64,000 nt of DNA from Roseateles_E cavernae. GTDB taxonomy: Bacteria > Pseudomonadota > Gammaproteobacteria > Burkholderiales > Burkholderiaceae_C. Both the position numbers and the translations under genes were made by a program. The stretch is from contig NZ_JBDPLH010000003.1 in the NCBI RefSeq assembly GCF_040187885.1, positions 186,001 to 250,000 on the forward strand, written 5' to 3'. Of this stretch, positions 48,165-56,497 are shown one piece after another. The notes below the pieces were generated by a model. It did no database searches. It worked only from the letters and a program-made list of their open reading frames with translations, and had not been told where the DNA came from. How positions within the stretch are numbered: position 1 is the stretch's first letter; each line of letters starts with the position of its first letter.

Positions 48165-49148
48165 ATGCTAGTTTTTATTCTGAGACGCCTTGCCCAGGCC
48201 ATCGCCGTGATGCTGACGGTGGCCTTCATCGCCTTCATGCTGTTCCAGTACGTCGGCGATCCGGTGACCAATCTGCTGGGCCAGGACGCGACGCCCGAGC
48301 AGCGCGAGCAACTGCGCAAGGATCTGGGCCTGGATGACCCGTTTCCGGTCCAGTTCGCCAAGTTCATCGGCAACGCGGTGCAGGGCGAGTTCGGCCTGAG
48401 CCTGCGCCAGGGTCGCAAGGTCTCGACCCTGATCGCCGAGCGTTTCCCGGCCACGCTGGAGTTGTCTATGGCGGCCGGTGTGATCGCGCTGGGCGTCGGG
48501 ATTCCGCTGGGGGTTTATGCGGCGCTGCGGCGCGGCCGCTTTCTCTCGCAGATGCTGATGACGCTGTCGCTGCTGGGTGTGTCGCTGCCGACCTTTCTGA
48601 TCGGCATCCTGCTGATCCTGATCTTTGCCGTGACGCTCAAATGGCTGCCCAGCTTCGGCCGCGGTGATGTGGTCGCACTGGGCAGCTGGACCACCGGGCT
48701 GCTCACCGTCGATGGGCTCAAGCATCTGCTGTTGCCGGCGATCACGCTGTCGGTGTTTCAGCTGACCCTGATCATGCGGCTGGTGCGCTCGGAGATGCTG
48801 GAGGTGCTACGCACCGACTACATCAAGTTTGCCCGTGCCCGCGGCCTCAGCAACAACGCGGTCTACTTCGGCCATGCGCTGAAGAACACCCTGGTGCCGG
48901 TGATCACGATCACCGGCCTGCAGCTCGGCTCGCTGATCGCCTTCGCCATCATCACCGAGACCGTGTTCCAGTGGCCCGGCATGGGCCTGCTCTTCATCCA
49001 GGCGGTGCAGTTCGCCGACATCCCGGTGATGGCCGCCTATCTGTGCCTGATCTCCTTCATCTTCGTCACCATCAATCTGCTGGTCGACATGCTTTATTTC
49101 GCGGTCGACCCGCGCCTGCGCATCGAAGGCAAGGCCGGAGGCCATTGA
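48165..49148 (+). CDS. peptide ABC transporter permease (DppB/OppB family)
   Basis: A 327-residue inner-membrane permease with six predicted helices. It starts MLVFILRRLAQAIAVMLTVA, as DppB/OppB proteins do, and has the EAA loop (VLRTDYIKFARARGLS) that contacts the ATPases. A periplasmic region after helix 1 (GQDATPEQREQLRKDLGLDD) is also family-typical. It is the first gene of a five-gene operon with an amidohydrolase, a second permease and two ATPases. The operon lacks a substrate-binding protein gene, so the substrate is unknown. Confidence 0.93.
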   Translation: MLVFILRRLAQAIAVMLTVAFIAFMLFQYVGDPVTNLLGQDATPEQREQLRKDLGLDDPFPVQFAKFIGNAVQGEFGLSLRQGRKVSTLIAERFPATLELSMAAGVIALGVGIPLGVYAALRRGRFLSQMLMTLSLLGVSLPTFLIGILLILIFAVTLKWLPSFGRGDVVALGSWTTGLLTVDGLKHLLLPAITLSVFQLTLIMRLVRSEMLEVLRTDYIKFARARGLSNNAVYFGHALKNTLVPVITITGLQLGSLIAFAIITETVFQWPGMGLLFIQAVQFADIPVMAAYLCLISFIFVTINLLVDMLYFAVDPRLRIEGKAGGH

Positions 49149-50359
49149 TGAGCGGCGCCTACCAGCGACTCAGTGCGCTGCATGGCGAGCTGACCGCGCT
49201 GCGGCGCGAGTTGCACGCCATGCCCGAGCTGGGTTTCCAGGAGACGCGCACGGCGGCCCGCGTGGTCGAGGCCTTGCGCCTGTGCGGGGTCGACGAGATC
49301 CACACCGGCATCGGGCGCACCGGCGTGGTCGCGCTGATCCATGGCCAGGGCGGGGCGGGCGGCCGCCTGCTGGGGCTGCGCGCCGATATGGATGCGCTGC
49401 CGCTGCAGGAAGACAACGACTTCGCCTGGCGCTCGGCCAGCCCGGGCCTGATGCATGCCTGCGGCCATGATGGCCACACGACCATGCTGATCGGCGCGGC
49501 CCGCTACCTCGCGCAGACGCGGGCTTTTGCCGGCACGGCCGTGCTGATCTTCCAGCCCGGCGAGGAGGGTTATGCCGGCGCGCGCGAGATGATCAATGAC
49601 GGCCTGTTCGAGCGCTTCCCGGTCGAGGCTGTCTATGCGATGCACAACTGGCCGCAGATGCCGGTCGGCCATATCGGCATCAATCGTGGCGCGATGATGG
49701 CGGCGGCCGATCAGGTCGAGATCGTGTTGACCGGGCGCGGGGGCCACGGCGCGCACCCGCACCTGGCGGTCGATCCGGTGCTGATGGCCGGCCATGTGAT
49801 CACGGCCGTGCAAAGCCTGGTTTCGCGCAATGTGGCGCCGCTGGACCAGGCCGTGGTCAGTCTGTGCTCGCTGCGTGCCGGCGAGCCGGGCGCCTTCAGC
49901 GTGATCCCGCGCGAGGCCCGGTTGACCGGCACGGTGCGCAGCTTCCGACCCGAGGTGCAGCTGCTGATCGAGCAGCGTCTGGCCGAGTTGGTGCAGTCGC
50001 TGGCCCAGGGCTTCGGTGGCAGTGCCAGCGTCAGCTACCAGCGCCTGTACCCGGCCACCATCAACTCGGCCGCCGAGGCCGATTTCGCGGCCGATGTTGC
50101 CGAGCGCCTGGTCGGCGCGGCCCGCCTGAATCGCGAGCTGCCGCCCAGCATGGGCTCGGAGGACTTCTCCTTCATGCTGCAGGTCAAGCCGGGCGCCTAT
50201 CTGCGCCTGGGCCAGGCGCGCACCGAGGGCGAGAACTGCGGCCTGCACAACCCCCGTTACGACTTCAATGACGAGGTTCTGCCTCTGGGTGCGGCGCTGT
50301 TCGCCGGCCTGGTCGAGCAGGGCCTGCCCCTATCACCGTCCGGAGTATCCACGCCATGA
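49148..50359 (+). CDS. M20 family amidohydrolase/aminoacylase
   Basis: A 403-residue cytosolic metal-dependent peptidase of the M20D (hippuricase/aminoacylase) type, which cleaves N-acyl or amide bonds of small peptides. Metal and active-site motifs are LRADMDALPLQED, HACGHDGHTTMLIGAA, IFQPGEEGYAGAREMI (catalytic EE) and MGSEDFSFML. The ATG at 49148 overlaps the permease stop by one base (TGATG), and its end overlaps dppC by four. Placement inside the transporter operon suggests it hydrolyses the imported compound, by inference. Confidence 0.93.
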   Translation: MSGAYQRLSALHGELTALRRELHAMPELGFQETRTAARVVEALRLCGVDEIHTGIGRTGVVALIHGQGGAGGRLLGLRADMDALPLQEDNDFAWRSASPGLMHACGHDGHTTMLIGAARYLAQTRAFAGTAVLIFQPGEEGYAGAREMINDGLFERFPVEAVYAMHNWPQMPVGHIGINRGAMMAAADQVEIVLTGRGGHGAHPHLAVDPVLMAGHVITAVQSLVSRNVAPLDQAVVSLCSLRAGEPGAFSVIPREARLTGTVRSFRPEVQLLIEQRLAELVQSLAQGFGGSASVSYQRLYPATINSAAEADFAADVAERLVGAARLNRELPPSMGSEDFSFMLQVKPGAYLRLGQARTEGENCGLHNPRYDFNDEVLPLGAALFAGLVEQGLPLSPSGVSTP

Positions 50360-51297
50360 GTTCCCCGAGTTCCCCTGTTGCTGCGGCGCCGAATGCCTTG
50401 CAGCGCTTTTTCGATGGCGATGTCTGGCATTCCTTCCGTGCCTCGCCGACGGCCATCATCGCGGCCGTCATCGCCTTCATCTGCGTGTTCTGCGCGCTGT
50501 TCGCCGAATTCGTCGCGCCGCACAACCCGTTTGATCTGGCTTCGCTGGAGCTGATGGATGCGCGCCTGCCGCCGGCCTGGATGGAAGGTGGCAGCAGCAA
50601 ATACCTGCTGGGCACCGACGACCAGGGCCGCGACTTGCTGTCGGCGCTGATGTATGGCGCGCGCATCTCGCTGTTCGTCGGCCTGGCCTCGGTCGTGCTG
50701 TCGATGATCATCGGTGTCGGCCTGGGTCTGCTGGCCGGCTTTGTCGGCGGCAAGGTCGATGCCTTCATCATGCGGGTCTGCGATGTGATGCTGTCCTTTC
50801 CGTCCATTCTGGTGGCGCTGCTGATCGACGGCGTCGGTCGGGCCATGTTCCCGAACGCGCATGATGCGCTGGCCTTCGGCGTGCTGATCTTCGCGATCGC
50901 GCTGACCGGCTGGGTGCAGTACGCCCGCACGGTGCGCGGCTCGACCATGGTGGAACGCAACAAGGAGTATGTGCAGGCGGCCCGCGTGATCGGCGTCAGC
51001 TCGCTGCGCATCATGCGCAAGCATGTGCTGCCCAATGTGCTGGGGCCGGTGCTGGTGCTGGCAACCATCCAGGTCGCGGCCGCCATCATCACCGAGGCGA
51101 CCCTGTCCTTTCTGGGCGTCGGCGTGCCGCCGACCAGCCCGTCTCTGGGTACCTTGATCCGGGTCGGTAACGACTTCCTGTTCTCCGGCGAATGGTGGAT
51201 CACGATCTGGCCCGGCGTGATGCTGGTGCTGATCGCCCTGTCCGTGAATCTGCTCGGCGATTGGCTGCGCGACGCCCTCAATCCCCGCCTGCGCTAA
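50356..51297 (+). CDS. peptide ABC transporter permease (DppC/OppC family)
   Basis: A 313-residue permease partner with six helices and the OppC-type N terminus (VWHSFRASPTAIIAAVIAFI). The GTDDQGRDLLSALMYGARIS segment and the EAA loop (RNKEYVQAARVIGVSSL) are present. It starts with ATGA overlapping the amidohydrolase stop, so translation is coupled. It pairs with the DppB-like permease. Confidence 0.94.
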   Translation: MSSPSSPVAAAPNALQRFFDGDVWHSFRASPTAIIAAVIAFICVFCALFAEFVAPHNPFDLASLELMDARLPPAWMEGGSSKYLLGTDDQGRDLLSALMYGARISLFVGLASVVLSMIIGVGLGLLAGFVGGKVDAFIMRVCDVMLSFPSILVALLIDGVGRAMFPNAHDALAFGVLIFAIALTGWVQYARTVRGSTMVERNKEYVQAARVIGVSSLRIMRKHVLPNVLGPVLVLATIQVAAAIITEATLSFLGVGVPPTSPSLGTLIRVGNDFLFSGEWWITIWPGVMLVLIALSVNLLGDWLRDALNPRLR

Positions 51298-51306
51298 GAG
51301 TTTTCT

Positions 51307-52290
51307 ATGACCGCACCTCTTCTTGAAGTCCGCCATCTGCGGGTCGAGTTCCCGACCCGGCGCGGCACCCTGCTGGCGCTGGACGACATCAATTTCGACA
51401 TCGCACCCGGCGAGATCCTCGGCGTGGTCGGCGAGTCCGGCGCCGGCAAATCGCTGACCGGTGCGTCCATCATCGGCCTGCTAGATCCTCCGGGGCGCAT
51501 CGCCTCCGGCGAGATCCTGCTGGAAGGCCGGCGCATCGACAACCTGCCCTATGACGAGATGCGCAAGATCCGCGGCCGCCAGATCGGCGCGATCTTCCAG
51601 GATCCGCTGACCTCGCTGAATCCGCTCTACACGGTGGGCCAGCAGCTGACCGAGACCATCACCACCCATCTGAACCTCAGCGAGAGTCAGGCGCGCAAGC
51701 GCGCGATCGAGCTGCTGGAGCAGACCGGCATCCCGGCCGCCGCGCAGCGCATCGACCAGTATCCGCACCAGTTCTCCGGTGGCATGCGTCAGCGCGTCGT
51801 GATCGCGCTGGCGCTGGCAGCCGAGCCCAAGCTGATCGTGGCCGACGAGCCGACCACGGCGCTCGACGTCTCGATCCAGGCGCAGATCATTTCGCTGCTC
51901 AAGCGCATCTGCAAGGAGCAGGGCGCGGCCGTGATGCTGGTGACGCACGATATGGGCGTGATCGCCGAGACCTGTGACCGCGTCGCGGTGATGTATGCGG
52001 GCCGGGTCGCCGAGATCGGCCCGGTCCACGATGTGATTCACAAGCCGGCGCATCCCTACACCGTTGGCCTGATGGGCTCGATCCCGGCGATGGACGAGGA
52101 CCGTGAGCGCCTGCTGCAGATCGACGGCGCGATGCCGCGCCTGAACTCCATCCCCAATGGCTGCGCCTACAACCCGCGCTGCCCCAAAGTCTTCGGCCGC
52201 TGCCGTACCGAGCGCCCCGAACTGCTGGCCACAGGCGCGACCCGCGCCTCGTGCTGGCTGCATGCTGCCGAGAAGGAAACCGTTGTATGA
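51307..52290 (+). CDS. peptide ABC transporter ATPase (DppD/OppD family)
   Basis: A 327-residue ATPase with Walker A (GESGAGKSLT), signature (FSGGMRQRVVIALAL), Walker B (LIVADEPTTALDV) and the C-terminal oligopeptide extension with a CAYNPRCPKVFGRC cysteine cluster. That cluster in DppD-type proteins can hold an iron-sulfur cluster. The FQDPLTSLNPLYTVG Q-loop is intact. It ends overlapping dppF by four bases. Confidence 0.94.
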   Translation: MTAPLLEVRHLRVEFPTRRGTLLALDDINFDIAPGEILGVVGESGAGKSLTGASIIGLLDPPGRIASGEILLEGRRIDNLPYDEMRKIRGRQIGAIFQDPLTSLNPLYTVGQQLTETITTHLNLSESQARKRAIELLEQTGIPAAAQRIDQYPHQFSGGMRQRVVIALALAAEPKLIVADEPTTALDVSIQAQIISLLKRICKEQGAAVMLVTHDMGVIAETCDRVAVMYAGRVAEIGPVHDVIHKPAHPYTVGLMGSIPAMDEDRERLLQIDGAMPRLNSIPNGCAYNPRCPKVFGRCRTERPELLATGATRASCWLHAAEKETVV

Positions 52291-53282
52291 GCCGCCCGCT
52301 GGTTGAAGTCCAGGACCTCGCCAAGATCTTCGATGTCTCGCAGCCCTGGTTGAACCGCGTCGTTGAACGCAAGCCCAGGCAATTCGTGCACGCCGTTGAC
52401 GGCGTCAGCTTCAGCATCCAGAAGGGCAAGACCCTGGCCTTGGTCGGCGAGTCCGGCTGCGGCAAGAGCACGGTGGCGCGTCTGCTGGTGGGCTTGTATA
52501 AGCCGACCTGCGGCAAGGTCAGCGTGGACGGCGTCGATACCGCCCAGACCCTGGCCGGCCCCGGCGCTCAGGCGCTGCGCCGACGCATGCAGATGATTTT
52601 CCAGGATCCCTATGCTTCGCTGAATCCGCGCTGGAAGGTGCAGGACATCATCGGCGAGCCGCTGCGCGAGCATGGCCTGATCAACCAGGCCGAGGAGCTG
52701 AAGGCACGCGTCGGTGAGTTGCTGCAGTCGGTCGGCCTGACGCCCAGCGACCGCGAGAAGTTCCCGCACCAGTTCTCCGGCGGCCAGCGCCAGCGCATCT
52801 CGATCGCACGCGCCCTGGCCACCCAGCCCGAGTTCCTGGTCTGTGATGAGCCGACCTCGGCGCTGGATGTCTCGGTGCAGGCCCAGGTGCTGAACATCAT
52901 GAAGGACCTGCAGCGCGAGCGCGGCCTGACCTATCTCTTCATCTCGCACAACCTCGCCGTGGTGCGCCATGTCTCGGACCAGGTCGGTGTGATGTATCTG
53001 GGCCGCCTGGTCGAGGTGGCCGACAAGGCCGATCTGTTCGGCCGCCCGCGCCACCCTTACACCCGCATGCTGCTGGATGCGATTCCCGACATCCATATGA
53101 GCGGGCGCGCCCGCACGCCGGTGCAGGGCGAGGTGCCGAACCCGCTGAGCCCGCCCAGCGGCTGCAGCTTCCATCCGCGCTGCCCCCATGCCAACGAGCG
53201 CTGCAAGGCCGAGCGCCCGCCGCTACAGGACTTTCAGGGCATCAAGGTGGCCTGCCACGCAGTGGAAGAAGGCCGAATCTAA
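52287..53282 (+). CDS. peptide ABC transporter ATPase (DppF/OppF family)
   Basis: A 331-residue ATPase partner of the DppD-like protein, with Walker A (GESGCGKST), Q-loop (FQDPYASLNPRWKV), signature (FSGGQRQRISIARAL), Walker B (FLVCDEPTSALDV) and the C-terminal oligopeptide domain (PPSGCSFHPRCPHANERC). It starts MSRPLVEVQDLAKIF with an ATGA overlap. A hairpin structure follows its stop at 53292-53329. Confidence 0.94.
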   Translation: MSRPLVEVQDLAKIFDVSQPWLNRVVERKPRQFVHAVDGVSFSIQKGKTLALVGESGCGKSTVARLLVGLYKPTCGKVSVDGVDTAQTLAGPGAQALRRRMQMIFQDPYASLNPRWKVQDIIGEPLREHGLINQAEELKARVGELLQSVGLTPSDREKFPHQFSGGQRQRISIARALATQPEFLVCDEPTSALDVSVQAQVLNIMKDLQRERGLTYLFISHNLAVVRHVSDQVGVMYLGRLVEVADKADLFGRPRHPYTRMLLDAIPDIHMSGRARTPVQGEVPNPLSPPSGCSFHPRCPHANERCKAERPPLQDFQGIKVACHAVEEGRI

Positions 53283-53291
53283 GGACCTTGC

Positions 53292-53329
53292 GGGACAGAC
53301 CGCTCGAGCGAAGCGAGTAGCTCTGTCCC
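53292..53329. terminator. inverted repeat between dppF and lptM
   Basis: GGGACAGA (53292-53299) pairs with TCTGTCCC (53322-53329), with an inner CTCG/CGAG helix. It lies between two convergent genes and may act as a bidirectional transcription stop, although a T-run is missing. The sequence also resembles a dispersed palindromic repeat unit. Confidence 0.4.
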
Positions 53330-53336
53330 CAACTGG

Positions 53337-53462
53337 CTAAGGGCTGGCGGGAGCGGATGCCGCCTGTTTGGGCGCGGGCAGGGTCAGCGGGCCTTTTTGC
53401 CCGCAGGCCGTCAGCAGCAGGGTGATCAGCAGCAGGCCTACACTTGCGTTTGTCTTTTTCAT
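53337..53462 (-). CDS. lptM: LPS assembly-associated small lipoprotein LptM (YifL)
   Basis: A 41-residue lipoprotein missed by length filters. It begins MKKTNASVGLLLITLLLTAC with the modified Cys20, followed by the diagnostic GQKGPLTLPAP and a short alanine/proline tail. LptM assists oxidative maturation of the LptD LPS translocon. The start is ATG 53462 and the stop TAG at 53339-53337. It is divergent from cyaY by 18 bases, the lptM/cyaY neighbourhood that is conserved in many proteobacteria. Confidence 0.9.
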   Translation of the reverse strand: MKKTNASVGLLLITLLLTACGQKGPLTLPAPKQAASAPASP

Positions 53463-53480
53463 TCCGCGAGTTTATCGGTC

Positions 53481-53831
53481 ATGACCGCCCCTGTTGCCAC
53501 CCCGCTCGACGATGCCGACTACCACGCCAAGACCCGGGCCGTGCTGGACGGCGTCGAGGCCACCGTCGATGCCTGGCTGGAGCAGGACGTGATCGATATC
53601 GACAGCCACCGCACCGGTGGTCTGCTGGAGTTGAGCTTCCCGAACGGCAGCAAGATCGTGCTGAACACCCAGCCGCCCCTGCAGGAGCTGTGGCTGGCGG
53701 CGCGCGCCGGCGGCTATCACTTCCGCTATGTCGACGGCCGCTGGCTGGAGCGCGAGGGTCAGGAGTTTCATGCCCTGCTGTCGCGCCTGGCCAGCGCCCA
53801 GGCCGGCCAGGCGCTGAGCTTCAGCGCTTGA
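53481..53831 (+). CDS. cyaY: iron donor protein CyaY (frataxin)
   Basis: CyaY is bacterial frataxin, which regulates Fe-S assembly by IscS/IscU. The 116-residue product has the alpha-beta sandwich signature: an acidic first helix (DDADYHAKTRAVLDGVEATVDAW), DIDSHRTGGLLELSFPNGSKIVLNTQPPLQELWLAA and GGYHFRYVDGRWLERE. The frame is open upstream to 53397 but overlaps lptM. Its 3' end overlaps the convergent mrcA stop by 11 bases. Confidence 0.93.
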   Translation: MTAPVATPLDDADYHAKTRAVLDGVEATVDAWLEQDVIDIDSHRTGGLLELSFPNGSKIVLNTQPPLQELWLAARAGGYHFRYVDGRWLEREGQEFHALLSRLASAQAGQALSFSA

Positions 53832-56223
53832 ACAGATCGAGGATGCTCTTTTTCTCGTCCTCGCTGGCCGACTGAGGCAGGTGGCCCTCGTCGCTGCTGA
53901 GCTCACGCACCGCATTGCCGCCGGTGAACTCGTCGTAGTACCACTCGCCGTTCAGATTGACGACACCTTCGGGGGCGCTGTACTCGGACACCGGGATATT
54001 GCGCAGCGCGTACTGCATGTACTCGATCCAGACCGGCAGTGACAGGCCGCCGCCGGTTTCGCGGCTGCCCAGCTTGCGCGGCTGGTCGTAGCCTATCCAG
54101 ACCACGGCCACCACCTCGCGCTGATAGCCGGCGAACCAGGCGTCCATCGAGTCGTTGGTGGTGCCGGTCTTGCCATAGAGATCAGGGCGCTTGAGCTGGG
54201 CCTGGGCCTTGGCGGCGGTGCCGCTGCGCGTCACCTCCTGCAGCAGGCTGTTCATCAGGAAGGCATTGCGCGGCTCGATCACCTGCGGGGTATCTTCGGC
54301 CTTGGGTGTCGGGGCCTCATAAAGCACGCGCCCCTGGCTGTCGGTCAGCTTGGCGATCAGGCGCGGCGTCAGCAGATGGCCGCCGTTGGCGAACACGCCA
54401 TAGGCCTGGGCCATCTGCATCGGCGTCACCGAGCCGGCGCCCAGCGCCATCGTCAGATAGGCGGGGTGCTTGTCGGCCTCGAAGCCGAAGCGGGTCAGCC
54501 AGGCCTGGGCCTCGTGCACGCCGACCGACTGCAGCACGCGGATCGACACCATGTTCTTGGAGCGGGCCAGGGCCCGGCGCAAAGGCATCGGGCCCTCAAA
54601 AGTACCGTCGTAATTCTTCGGCTCCCAGGGCTGGCTGCCGGTATTGGCAGCGCTGAAGAACAGCGGCGCGTCATTGACCACGGTGCTGGGCGTCAAGCCC
54701 TTTTCCAGCGCAGCCGAGTAGATGAAGGGCTTGAAGCTGGAGCCGGGCTGGCGCCAGGCCTGGGTCGCGTGGTTGAACTTGTTCTTGGCGTAGTCGAAGC
54801 CACCGACCATGGCGCGCAGATTGCCGCTGCGCGGATCCATCGCGATGAACGCGCCCTCGACCTCGGGCAGCTGGGTGACGGTCCATTCCTCCTTGACCCC
54901 GTCCTTGCCAGTCTTGACCGTCTTCAGCACCCGGATGATGGCGCCGCGGCGGATGCGGGTCTTCGGATTGCCTTGCTCGGCCAGGCCCGAGGTGGCGGGC
55001 TTCAGACCTTCGCCGACGATGGTGATCGGGTCGCCGCTTTGCAGAGCTGCGACGACTTTCTTCGGACCGGCCTCCAGCACCACGGCGGGCAGCAGCTCGT
55101 CATTGGCCGGGTGGTCGGCCAGCGCCTCGGCAATGCGGGTGTCCAGGTCCTTGGGGTCCGCCGGCAGATCGACATAGTCCTCCGGGCCGCGATAGACCTG
55201 GCGCCGCTCGTAGTCCATGATGCCGCGGCGCAGCGCGCGATAGGCGGCGTTCTGCTCGTCGGCGCGCACGGTCAGATGCACGTTCAGGCCGCGGCTGTAG
55301 GCCTCATCGCCATACTGGTTGAAGATCAGCTGGCGTGCCGCCTCGGCCACATACTCGGCGTGGGTGGTGCTCTCGCTCATCTGTGGCCGGTAGCGCAGGC
55401 GCTCGGCCTTGGCCGCGTGATGCTGCTCCTCGTTGATGAAGCCGTTGTCCAGCATGCGGTCGATGATGTACTGCTGGCGCAAGGTGGCGCGGCGCGGATT
55501 GCTGATCGGGTTGTAGGCCGAGGGGGCCTTGGGCAGGCCGGCCAGCATGGCCGCCTCGGCGATCGTGATGTCCTTCAGAGCCTTGCCGAAGTAGACCTCG
55601 CTGGCGGCCGCGAAGCCGTAGGCGCGATGACCCAGGAAGATCTGGTTCATATAGATCTCCAGGATCTTGTCCTTGGGCAGGGCGCTCTCGATCTTCAGCG
55701 CCAGCAGGATCTCGTAGATCTTGCGTGTCAGCGTCTTCTCGGTGGACAGATAGAAGTTGCGCGCCAGCTGCATCGTGATCGTCGAGGCACCCTGGCTGCG
55801 CGACTCGCTGACATTGGCCAGACCGGCCCGCAGCACGCCCAGGTAGTCGACGCCGCCGTGCTGATAGAAGCGCGCGTCCTCGATCGCCAGCACCGCGTCC
55901 TGCATTACCTTGGGGATCTGTCCCACCGGCAGATAGTTGCGCCGCTCCTCGCCGAACTCGCCCAGCAGTGCGCCCTCGGCCGACAGCACGCGCAGCGGCA
56001 GCTTGGGGCGGTAGTCGGTCAGGCCGCTGATGTCGGGCAGATTGGGATAGGCCATGGCCAGTCCCAGGGCCAGCAACAGCAGCACGCCGGCGCAGCCAGC
56101 CAGCAGCAGGCCGGCCAGCCAGGCGAGGCTGCGACCGGCGAAGAGCAGGACAGGGTGGCTGGGTGTTAGGGGTGCGGACTCGGGTGACTGACCCCGCGTG
56201 GTCTTGTTCTTGGCGTCGCTCAT
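53821..56223 (-). CDS. mrcA: penicillin-binding protein 1A
   Basis: PBP1a is a bifunctional glycosyltransferase/transpeptidase anchored by an N-terminal helix (AGCAGVLLLLALGLAMAY). The 800-residue product has the GT51 motifs EDARFYQHGGVD, GASTITMQLARN, RKIYEILLALKIE and the KILEIYMNQIFLG block. An outer OB-like insert precedes the transpeptidase motifs SSFK (in RQPGSSFKPF), SKN (in ARSKNMVS) and KTGTTND. It is divergent from pilM, the same arrangement as ponA-pilMNOPQ in Pseudomonas. A perfect TATAAT -10 lies about 25 bases upstream of its start. Confidence 0.96.
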   Translation of the reverse strand: MSDAKNKTTRGQSPESAPLTPSHPVLLFAGRSLAWLAGLLLAGCAGVLLLLALGLAMAYPNLPDISGLTDYRPKLPLRVLSAEGALLGEFGEERRNYLPVGQIPKVMQDAVLAIEDARFYQHGGVDYLGVLRAGLANVSESRSQGASTITMQLARNFYLSTEKTLTRKIYEILLALKIESALPKDKILEIYMNQIFLGHRAYGFAAASEVYFGKALKDITIAEAAMLAGLPKAPSAYNPISNPRRATLRQQYIIDRMLDNGFINEEQHHAAKAERLRYRPQMSESTTHAEYVAEAARQLIFNQYGDEAYSRGLNVHLTVRADEQNAAYRALRRGIMDYERRQVYRGPEDYVDLPADPKDLDTRIAEALADHPANDELLPAVVLEAGPKKVVAALQSGDPITIVGEGLKPATSGLAEQGNPKTRIRRGAIIRVLKTVKTGKDGVKEEWTVTQLPEVEGAFIAMDPRSGNLRAMVGGFDYAKNKFNHATQAWRQPGSSFKPFIYSAALEKGLTPSTVVNDAPLFFSAANTGSQPWEPKNYDGTFEGPMPLRRALARSKNMVSIRVLQSVGVHEAQAWLTRFGFEADKHPAYLTMALGAGSVTPMQMAQAYGVFANGGHLLTPRLIAKLTDSQGRVLYEAPTPKAEDTPQVIEPRNAFLMNSLLQEVTRSGTAAKAQAQLKRPDLYGKTGTTNDSMDAWFAGYQREVVAVVWIGYDQPRKLGSRETGGGLSLPVWIEYMQYALRNIPVSEYSAPEGVVNLNGEWYYDEFTGGNAVRELSSDEGHLPQSASEDEKKSILDLFKR

Positions 56224-56246
56224 GGGCCTCCGGATGGCGTCGGCCG

Positions 56247-56252
56247 ATTATA
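56247..56252 (-). promoter_or_regulatory. -10 box of the mrcA promoter
   Basis: Consensus TATAAT is read on the minus strand, 24 bases before the mrcA ATG. The matching -35 position holds only GGCAAG, so activation or an extended element may be needed. Confidence 0.5.
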
Positions 56253-56416
56253 GGAAGACGCTCGCCCGGCTTGCCGTGCCTGGCCTGTCGTCACATCCCG
56301 ACACCACTGGCCGGAAACAAGCCCTTATTCGAGGCTTTTGGGGCTGCAAGAGGCGTGTATGTTTCGCAACGTGGTGTTACGGGCTGTGGCGGCAAAACCA
56401 TGGGCTGTCATAGGCT

Positions 56417-56445
56417 TTGCTGCTAGCATTCAAGTAACTTATTAA
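56417..56445 (+). promoter_or_regulatory. candidate promoter of pilMNOPQ
   Basis: TTGCTG (56417-56422) and TATTAA (56440-56445) are exactly 17 bases apart, in an AT-rich stretch about 52 bases upstream of the pilM ATG. The region 56224-56497 contains this and the mrcA -10 but no gene. Confidence 0.5.
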
Positions 56446-56497
56446 TAGTGCCGCGCTCCTAAAGCGTGTTGGGGCTCAAATTGGGGGAATAAGCGTC

